Made by a program: the position numbers and the translations under genes. From positions 11,285-75,284 of the forward strand of contig CAWIGD010000057.1 in assembly GCA_963835165.1 (NCBI GenBank): a DNA stretch of 64,000 nucleotides, read 5' to 3'. The notes below the pieces were generated by a model, which saw only the letters and a list, made by a program, of their open reading frames with translations, was not told the DNA's origin and did no database searches. Below are positions 57,175 to 64,000 of this stretch, piece after piece. Position 1 is the first letter of the stretch. Each line of letters opens with the position of its first letter. Source of the DNA: VAZQ01 sp963835165 (GTDB lineage: Bacteria; Pseudomonadota; Alphaproteobacteria; Rhizobiales; Xanthobacteraceae).

Positions 57175-58221
57175 ACACTTAGCCCTAATTCTTATTCGTT
57201 CCGCCAATTAGTACGCCAATGCTTGACGGGACGAATGTAGAACGTCGCCACGGCCGCACGCCATGTGGCATAGCTGGTTCTGGTCCCTCACCGTGCTCGT
57301 GCACCCAGAACCCTGCCTGGTGACGGACGGGAGAGAACCGTAGCTGGAAGTGGCGAAGGCGCAATTCAAGCAGAACTGGGGATAAGGCGGAAGATCGACC
57401 CGAGCCCCGCCTTTCCTTCCGTGGCGGCATGGCCGACCAAGCCGGCAGAAGCGCAAATCAGCCGGCCTTGCGAAATGAAAAACCTCTGGGGGATGTGAGG
57501 TAAACGAGTGCGCGGTGAATGGTGCGGGATGTTCTACCTCCCCAAAATTTTCGCAGAAGTCTAATCTCGTGGAGAGGTCGGGACCGGCCTGGGTTCCTCG
57601 GAAAATGATGACGCCGAACTCCGCTCCCAGGCCTCCAAATGGCCGTGCGGACTTGGCTCCGCCGTCGCCACACGAGCCGGCGCGAAACCGTCGAGGAGCG
57701 AACTGCTGCTACGGCCCTCTCACGGCGAAAACAGGGGTTCGAGTTCCCTAGGGAGCGCAAGCGATTTCAATAGGTTAGATGTCAGACCAACGGCCGTGTC
57801 CAACAGGCGTCCAATATATGGGCGTGCACGCGAGTGGACACAGCTGGACATCCGTGTCGCCCCTCAGCACTCCCGACTGACGCGGTCAGTCCAACGTCAT
57901 TCGACCATCGATCGCAGACACGATGTCATTCTGTCGAAGCTGGTCTTCGGATTTTGATCTAGTGTCCGCGCGCTGGCAATGAGCCAGAGCGTGTGCTTTA
58001 GGTGATATCGACTCCGTGGCGTCACGTGTAGAGCATCAGACGGTCAGAGTTCGAATCTCTTCGGTTGCGCCAGCTAGTCGATTGATATGGATGGGTATAT
58101 CCGAGCCGGTCTTGGAACTGCTTCCACGGCGAAATGTGCGTGGAAGCAGAGTGGAAGCTAACCTCGTCACCTGGATAGGCGTCCGGGCTACACTGATTTA
58201 AGCAAGCCCATTGAATAGTTC
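57175..58221. other. tRNA-flanking region with tRNA fragments and no intact gene
   Basis: About 1 kb. No integrase gene is recognisable. It contains a clear 3' fragment of tRNA-Glu (57704-57761). A weaker tRNA-like 3' end lies at about 58028-58075 (GTAGAGCATCAGACGGTCAG, AGTTCGAATCTCTTCGGTTGCGCC). Other open frames show no homology. The layout resembles the scar of elements that integrated at tRNA genes. Confidence 0.5.
57704..57761 (+). pseudogene. 3' fragment of tRNA-Glu (CTC)
   Basis: CCCTCTCACGG is an anticodon arm with CTC, followed by CGAAAACAGGGGTTCGAGTT and CCCTAGGGAGCGC. This matches the variable region, T-arm and acceptor of alphaproteobacterial tRNA-Glu. The 5' half is absent: the preceding bases do not form a D-arm or the complementary acceptor strand. 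Confidence 0.65.
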
Positions 58222-58968
58222 ATGGACCCCATTCACCAGTTTGAGATCAAGACCCTCTTTCCGATCGCCAAGATCGGGAATGTCGAGATCGCTTTCACCA
58301 ATTCAGCGCTGTACATGCTGATCGCGGTCGGCATCATCGCGTTGTTGATGATCGGCCTCACGAGCAGACGGGCTATGGTGCCGGGACGGTTTCAGGCCCT
58401 CGCCGAAGTCACCTACGAATTTGTCGCCACTACCCTGCAACGCACTGCTGGACCAGAGGGAATGAAATTCTTTCCTCTGGTGTTCTCGCTGTTCATGTTC
58501 ATACTTGTCCTTAACATTATCGCCTTAATTCCCCACACCTTCGCGGTGATGGCCCAAATTATCATTACGGCGTCGCTCGCCCTGCTAGTATTTTTCACGG
58601 TGATCATCTACGGATTTTGGAAACACGGATTCCGCTTCTTGAAGCTCTTCGTGCCTAGCGGGGTTCCAATCTATATCCTTCCGTTGGTAACCTCCATCGA
58701 GGTGCTTTCGTTTTTGTCGCGCCCGCTCTCACACAGCGTTCGCTTGTTCGCCAATATCCTTGCCGGTCATATCACGCTCTATGTGTTTGGTGCCTTCGTC
58801 ACCATGCTGGGCGCAGTGGGTATTCTTGGATGGCTCGGCGCAGTCATCCCGCTTGCTATGACGGTGGCGCTGATGGCTCTCGAATTGCTGATCGCCTTCC
58901 TCCAAGCCTACGTTTTCGCAATTCTCACCTGCATTTATCTCAACGATGCAATCCACCCTGGACATTGA
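58222..58968 (+). CDS. atpB: F0F1 ATP synthase subunit a, orphan copy
   Basis: 248 residues, the usual length for alphaproteobacterial subunit a. Helices and motifs are complete: HQFEIKTLFPI, FVATTLQRTAGPEGMKFFPL, VLNIIALIPHTFAVMAQIII and LSHSVRLFANILAGH, with the essential proton-path Arg174. The C-terminal TCIYLNDAIHPGH is normal. Subunit a forms the proton half-channels with the c-ring in the membrane. In Rhizobiales atpB is normally within atpI-atpB-atpE-atpF'-atpF. Here neither neighbour is an ATP-synthase gene, and base composition is more AT-rich than in the housekeeping genes. Intact and possibly functional, but likely a translocated or second copy. Confidence 0.93.
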   Translation: MDPIHQFEIKTLFPIAKIGNVEIAFTNSALYMLIAVGIIALLMIGLTSRRAMVPGRFQALAEVTYEFVATTLQRTAGPEGMKFFPLVFSLFMFILVLNIIALIPHTFAVMAQIIITASLALLVFFTVIIYGFWKHGFRFLKLFVPSGVPIYILPLVTSIEVLSFLSRPLSHSVRLFANILAGHITLYVFGAFVTMLGAVGILGWLGAVIPLAMTVALMALELLIAFLQAYVFAILTCIYLNDAIHPGH

Positions 58969-58983
58969 CCCCCAATACCGGCC

Positions 58984-59303
58984 CTAGGGCGTACCTAGGC
59001 CGTACCTATCCCTTGCCTCCGGACTGGTGATCAGATCGTGGGCCTTGAGCAGGCGATACACCGAGGCTTCCGACACGAAGTAGCGCTCGGCATCGGTAAA
59101 GCGCACGGCCAGTTCACGGGGTGAGAGCTCAGGTTCGTCGAGGGCCAATGTGACGATCCGCGCGCGGACGTCATCGGGGATGCGGTTCCACACCCGATCA
59201 GGCCGAGGGCTGCGATCGTCCAGCGCCTCTGGCCCTCCAGTCTGATAAAGATCGCACCATCGATAAAACGTGGATCTCCGGGATGCCGATCTGCTCCATT
59301 GCC
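58984..59303 (-). pseudogene. Fragment of an IS3/IS481-type transposase
   Basis: About 97 codons: STFYRWCDLYQTGGPEALDD, RSPRPDRVWNRIPDDVRARI, ELSPRELAVRFTDAERYFVS, then EASVYRLLKAHDLITSP. This is the helix-turn-helix region that precedes the DDE (rve) domain in a rhizobial transposase. After LITSP the match stops and the frame ends within nine residues, so the catalytic domain is missing. A one-base shift near 59281 also separates it from EQIGIP upstream. No terminal inverted repeats were identified. Confidence 0.75.
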
Positions 59304-60195
59304 CGTCAATTTTCCCTCGGTGGTGTATTCAATTGGTGCCACGTGCGGCTCTTGCGCGGCGCGACGTGCAGAACCAGGCCGACTGTTGGTGCTGGTGCGT
59401 GTTCGTCCGACGTCACAAGGCATTGGGGCGCGCGAATGAAACGCAATTGAAATCAATTTGGCAGCCGGACGACACATCGCCGAAATTAAAGCTCTGTAGC
59501 CACGCCACCATTCCGACTGGCCTTAACTAGCCGGGAAAAGGCGACTGCGACCCTTAAAGGCCGGAAGCTGTGGCCAGCGTCCGGCCGGTTTTTTCTTTGC
59601 GGATTCACGCCAACCACACGAGTGGGTGAACGGGCGCAGTCTACTGTCCCCTTGCGTGTGCCCAGCACAGTGCGGCCGTATCCCGAGCTGATCTACGGCG
59701 CGATCAAAAAGACCGGCAAGTCGGGCTTTGCCGCGCTGTTCATGATTGCGGTGCTGCTGCTCTATGGTGGCAGATACGCCGAAGCGTTAGCATGCGGTGA
59801 ACACCGCAGCGGCCAGAACGACGCCGTGACCGGGAGCTCGACCGATCGACCCATCCGGTCGAATGAACTTGGTCTTGCCGCGGGGAAGCACATTGCTTGC
59901 GCCTTCACAGCCATGCCGCCGTTCCGCATCGGGAAGGCGAGGAGCCGCAGCCGACGCGAGAAGTCAGACTTCTGCCATAGCAGCTGGGTAGGCCGACGCA
60001 ACGACAAGCGGTCCTGACCGCAGCGGAGCCGGTGGAGCGAAGGGCGGGGAGCCAAGGGGAATGCGAACCAAGCGGAGCACGGACCGGGCACGGAACCGGC
60101 GACCGGTCACAGGCGCTGGAGCGCGTGTCAAGGTTGCTGCCCAGTGACGGAAATTCTATTACACTGGCGCTGGATCAGCCGTGGAGAGCGCCATC
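59304..60195. other. Region without an intact gene
   Basis: About 890 bases. A plus-strand frame at 59622-60017 includes a hydrophobic stretch (SGFAALFMIAVLLLYGGRYA) after a PYPELIYGAIKKTGKSG segment. I recognise no family and the rest is low-quality coding sequence. No repeats or RNAs are seen. Confidence 0.35.
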
Positions 60196-61374
60196 ATGCC
60201 ATCAAACATTCATCGTCATTGTTGGGGCAGTCGCGGTTTTTGCATCGGTTGGTGGCAACGTCGCGCGTGCCGCACGCTGATGATCGTGGGGATGAATCGA
60301 GGAGCTGTTGTGGGATGACAACAGCAAGCCGATCATATCGCCGGCGGGAAGGGAATCCGTGCTAATCGTCGATCTTGCCGAGCCGGAGAACTCGAAGATA
60401 CGTCGCAACCTGCCGCTGAAGAACTCGGTCGTCGGGCCGCCGGTCAACGTTGCCATTGATCCGATGAACTCGGTGCGCTCGGTAGCCGATTCGATCGACG
60501 TCATCACGGGATGGTGATGCGCTAAAATGGGGCCCGATGACAAGGTCTATGTCATTGACCTCAAAGCCGAATCCGCCCGAGCACGCCGGCACGATCACCG
60601 TTGGCAAGCAGCCGTCAGGTCTGAGCTTCAATTCCGCGGGCGACCTCGCGCTGGTCACCTGACGCGCCGACAATCCGTCAGCGTATTGTCGGTCAATGGT
60701 ACCGATGTGAAGGTGATTGACACCATCGACATGGGCGACTACTCGTCTGGCACGCGGTCTTCACGCCCGACGGCAGGCGCGCGCTCGTGGTCAAGTTCAA
60801 CGATCACAAGGTGTCGCTGCTCGATGTCGACGGTGACAAAGTCACTTATTCCAAGCTCGACCTGCCGACGGACGGAAAACCGGCCGATGTGGCGGTCGGG
60901 CGCCGAGCGGGAAAGATCGCATTGACCGCGGACAACCAGGGCCGCGCCGGCTCCTCCGACGGCAGTGTCGACACCGTGGCGTCGTCGATCTCAAAGTGAC
61001 TCCGCCGCGCATCACCGACCCGTGTGGTCGTCGGTGACGGACCGGAGGGGCTTGCCATTTCGCCCAACGGCGATGTTGCGGTCGCCATTGTCCTCGCCGG
61101 CTCCAATGATCAAGATGCCTATTTTCACAAACGCCAATGGTAGCGTCACGGTGCTGGGCATCGAAGGCAAGAAGGTCACCAAGCTCGGCGACGTCGAGGT
61201 CGGCGGATTGCGGAAGGGGCGATTGTTCACGCCGAACGGAAAGTATTTGCTCGTCGGCCATTATCTCGACCAGGACATTCTATCTCAAGGTTGACCGGTA
61301 CGAAGGTCGCCGATACCGGCAAGCGTTTCAAGCTGCCGGGCCATCCAGCCTCGATGCGGATCGGCTCCGGATGA
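60196..61374 (+). pseudogene. YncE/YVTN-like beta-propeller protein gene, multiply frameshifted
   Basis: Starts near ATG 60196 with a signal-peptide-like TFIVIVGAVAVFASVGGNVA readable in a second frame. Segments in alternating frames read ESVLIVDLAEPENSKIRRNL, DDKVYVIDLKAE, VSVLSVNGTDVKVIDTIDMG, RALVVKFNDHKVSLLDVDGD, VVVGDGPEGLAISPNGDVAV, SVTVLGIEGKKVTKLGDVEV and KYLLVGHYLDQDI. This is the repeated blade pattern of a seven-bladed periplasmic propeller. At least five frame changes and one in-frame stop are needed, so no full product can be made. The intact gene would be about 390 codons. Confidence 0.75.
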
Positions 61375-61467
61375 GAGTTGAGTAGAGGGCGCGCCGTTTT
61401 GTCCGCGTCGACGGAACATGAGCTGAGGCGTGCGGGTACCGCGAACTTGTGGAGGGGGAGGTCCGAC

Positions 61468-62456
61468 ATGAGGCGCCACCAGTTCATCACGCTGCTCGGA
61501 GGCGTGGCGGCTGCGCTTGGCCGCTCGCAGGGCGGGCGCAGCAGAGCAATCGCTTGCGGGTGGTCGGCGTGCTGCTGGCCATGGCGCCGGACGATCCGGA
61601 AGCGCAACTGCGCGTCAAAGCGTTTGAGGCCGGGCTGCGGGAGTTGGGCTGGACGGAGGGGCGCAACCTTCGCCTGGAGTACCGCTGGGCGGCCGGCGAC
61701 GCCGCCCTCCTGCGCAAGCAGGCAACCGAGTTGGTCGGCCTCGCGCCGGATTTGATCCTCGCCACCAGCACGCCAGTGCTGGCGGCTTTGCGGCAGGAGA
61801 ACCCCCTGCCGATCGTGTTCGTGCAGGTGACAGATCCGATCGGGGCGGCTTCGTGCCGAACCTAGCCCGCCCTGGCGGCTCTCTCACCGGATTCACTAGT
61901 TTCGAGTTCACTATCGGCAGCAAGTGGCTGGAGGCGCTCAAACATGTCGCGCCGGCGGTCACACGTGTGGCGCTCATCTTCAACCCGGATACGGCTCCGT
62001 TCGCCCACATGTTCTGGCAACCGGTCGAGGACGCGGCTCCGTCCTTTGACGTCGAGCCGATGCAAGCGCCCGTTCGCGACGTCGGCGAGATCGAGCGCAC
62101 CGTCGCGGCCTTCGCGCGCCACGAATGGCGGCCTAATGGTCCTGCCGGATGTGAGCACCACCAACCATCGCGACCTGATCATCGCGCTTGCGGCGCGGCA
62201 TCGACTGCCCGCCGTCTACCCCTATCGGTACTTCGCCACGAGCGGCGGCCTGATGTCCTATGGTAGCGATCTGGCCGATGTCTACCGGCGCGCGGCCTCC
62301 TATGTCGACCGCATTCTCAAGGGCGCCATCCCGGGCGATCTGCCGGTGCAGGCGCCTGCCAAGTTCGAGTTCGTCATCAACCTCAAGACCGCCAATGCGC
62401 TGGGCCTCACCGTGCCGCCATTGTGGCTCGGCCGCGCCGACGAGGTGATCGAATGA
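61468..62456 (+). pseudogene. ABC_sub_bind-type substrate-binding protein gene, frameshifted
   Basis: GGAGGGGGAGG precedes ATG 61468, which starts MRRHQFITLLGGVAAALG. In a second frame it continues PLAGRAQQSNRLRVVGVLLA, RVKAFEAGLRELGWTEGRNL and LATSTPVLAALRQENPLPIV. In a third it reads LARPGGSLTGFTSFEFTIGS and KWLEALKHVAPAVTRVALIF. In a fourth it has LMVLPDVSTTNHRDLIIALA up to PPLWLGRADEVIE. Together these are a full-length receptor of about 325 residues of the kind common in Bradyrhizobium, with at least three frameshifts. Followed by a sensor-kinase gene, its usual partner. Confidence 0.85.
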
Positions 62457-62475
62457 AGCGGAGCGTCGCGGCGTC

Positions 62476-64000
62476 ATGATGAGGATCAGCGACTTCATAC
62501 AGATTTCGCGGGACAGCCGCCGTCCATATGGGACGTTGCGCAGCAGCAGGGGCGCCGACGACGTTCCTCTGCAGACCCGCCGAACGGTTGTTCACGAATA
62601 TGTCGCGTTGTTCGTAGCGGTCGTTCAGTCGCTCTGCCTCTCCAACGGCATTTTCGACGTCTTCTTCTACTATCAGGAGCAAAGGCGTCCCTTATCCGCA
62701 TCCAGCGCGACAAGCGCGAGCCGCGGCTGGAAGAAGATGGGCCAGTTCATCAAGGAGATCGAAGGGCCAGCTCGGTTCGACCACGCAATTGCCGTCGTCA
62801 GCAGGGTCCGTCGAGCAGCGCCGCTTCGATGCGTTGCGGTTGTTGCGCCAAGTGCCGGCCATCACCGTGCCTGCGCGACTCGATGCCGGTGGGCGAAGAG
62901 TGTCGGGGTTCGCGGCTGGCCATGCGACGTCGTCGCCAGTGGACCGACTTCTGAATGACCCGAAGTTTACGAAGCGTCGCGCGCAAGGTATATTACGGGC
63001 CAGTCTACTTCCGGCGCAAAGTCCGGCCATATATGACGCTCGCCATTGCCGGCACCGGCGCGACGCGGGCGTGAGTGTCGCTGAGGTTGAATCTGGAGCT
63101 GATTTGGGAGTGGTCTCGAGATCAAGGTCGGCGAGCATCGGCACGCCTATGTCGTCGACGCGCAGGGCCGGCTGATCGCGCATCCCGACATCAGCCGTGT
63201 TGGCGCGATACCGACATGTCGCGGCTGGCGCAGGTGCGTGCGGCCCGCAGCGGCGCGGGTGACAGCCCACCTGAGACGGTGCAAGAGCGGGACAACATCG
63301 AAGGACGTAAGGTGCTCACCGCTTATGCACCGGTGGTTCCGCTCGGCTCGCTGGTCTTCGTCGAGCTGCCAGCGGACGAGGCGTATGCACCGCTTCAGCG
63401 GCCTTGCGGCGGCTGCTCTGTGTTCCTGCTGGCCGCGCTCGGCTTCGCGGTCCTCGCTGGGATGTTTCTTGCCGGCGCATGGTCGGCCCGATCCAGGCGT
63501 GTCGGCGGGGCCGCGCGCATCGGCGAAGGCGATCTGTCCAGCAGAATCGCCATCAAGACCGGCGACGAATGGAGTCGCTTGCCAACCAGTTCGACGATAT
63601 GGCCGGGCGTTTGCAGGAACTCCTATGCCGGGCTGGAGCAGAAGGTCGAGTTGCGCACGCATGAGGTTCAAACGCGCAGCCGGGAGCTTGCGCAGTCCGT
63701 GCAGGAGCTGCGTGCCCTCGGGGAGGTGACGCAAGCGGTGACTTCGACTCTCGATCTGGAGTACGGTGTTGTCCACCATTGTCGCTAAGGCCGTGCAGCT
63801 GTCCGGCACCGAGGCTGGATCGATTTACGTCTCAGACCCGACGACACACGAGTTTCGTCAGCGTGCGACGCAGGGCATGAGCGAGGCACTGATCGCTGAG
63901 CTCAACCGTGAGGCGTCGGGCTCGGAGAGAAGACGATCGCGGACGCGGCCGGACCCAACGAACCCCTGTGCAAGTTGCCGACCTCAAGGAGATGCCGCCT
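62476..64000 (+). pseudogene. Sensor histidine kinase gene (Cache-HAMP-GAF part), frameshifted and cut by the window end
   Basis: Pieces in different frames follow the order of a rhizobial sensor kinase. A transmembrane helix reads VALFVAVVQSLCLSNGIFDV, then FFYYQEQ. Extracellular Cache fragments include QRRFDALRLLRQVPAIT, DPKFT and TLAIAGTGATRA-like sequence, VDAQGRLIAHPDIS and DTDMSRLAQVRAARSGAGDS. A second transmembrane helix is VFLLAALGFAVLAGMFLAG. HAMP pieces are RIGEGDLSSRIAIKTGDE and KVELRTHEVQTRSRELAQSV. GAF pieces are TVLSTIVAKAVQLSGTEAGS and IYVSDPTTHEFRQRATQGMS. The kinase core would lie beyond 64000. At least six frame changes occur within 1.5 kb. Confidence 0.8.

Noticed and set aside
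57185..57760. Integrase next to tRNA-Pro
   Set aside because: Open frames here show no tyrosine-recombinase motifs (no R...HxxR...Y pattern).

Overview
The window comes from a high-GC alphaproteobacterium. Gene content (glyQ/glyS, ppdK, a TAXI-type TRAP system, a COG4111/NadQ-type NAD regulator, ygfZ-tag-HD-phosphatase synteny, many MRRREFI-leader proteins) and abundant intergenic palindromes point to Hyphomicrobiales (Rhizobiales), near Bradyrhizobiaceae/Xanthobacteraceae. This is inference from protein families, not a database match.

Layout. 1-12.4 kb is housekeeping: the glyQ tail, a secreted protein, glyS, a DUF3096 peptide, ppdK, a fused TRAP permease with its TAXI receptor, and a SleB-type cell-wall hydrolase split by a one-base indel. 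12.5-14.7 kb holds nadC and nadA (nadA also split by one base) behind a perfect 10+3+10 palindrome. The likely regulator of that site, NadQ, lies about 30 kb away at 44.2-45.2 kb. 15.0-19.1 kb has three tandem paralogous MFS transporters. The third carries an in-frame 36-bp palindromic repeat array in its central loop. 19.1-21.7 kb has a GST, a YhdH/AcuI-type oxidoreductase and a small secreted protein, separated by composite palindromic elements.

21.8-34.7 kb is a surface-protein locus. A 6.1-kb VCBS/FG-GAP gene on the minus strand is riddled with frameshifts. An intact 914-aa DUF11/FG-GAP protein lies on the plus strand. Both end in the same 50-residue repeat module. Between them are a TIGR03032-like protein, an APS-kinase-like/nucleotidyltransferase fusion and a Tat-exported Bug-type receptor. 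34.7-41.3 kb is a patchwork: RTX-like remnants, two peroxiredoxin-like paralogues, an HNH-like fragment, orphaned MRRREFI leaders, and two LysR regulators (one frameshifted).

41.4-57.2 kb is again ordinary chromosome: a DUF2339 membrane protein, NadQ, cupin, tyrosine phosphatase, HD hydrolase, Tag, YgfZ, a dihydroorotase-like enzyme, small envelope proteins, a Nudix hydrolase, an HMCES/YedK protein, a GlcD-type flavoprotein, Sua5 and tRNA-Pro(CGG). From 57.2 kb to the end lies decayed accessory DNA: a 3' fragment of tRNA-Glu(CTC), an orphan atpB of lower GC, a transposase fragment, and multiply frameshifted beta-propeller, substrate-binding-protein and sensor-kinase genes.

Single-base insertions break several genes that are normally intact (nadA, sleB, yhdH, a lysR). 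Sequencing or assembly indels are therefore a live alternative to true pseudogenization and should be excluded first. No CRISPR array, rRNA or complete mobile element was seen.
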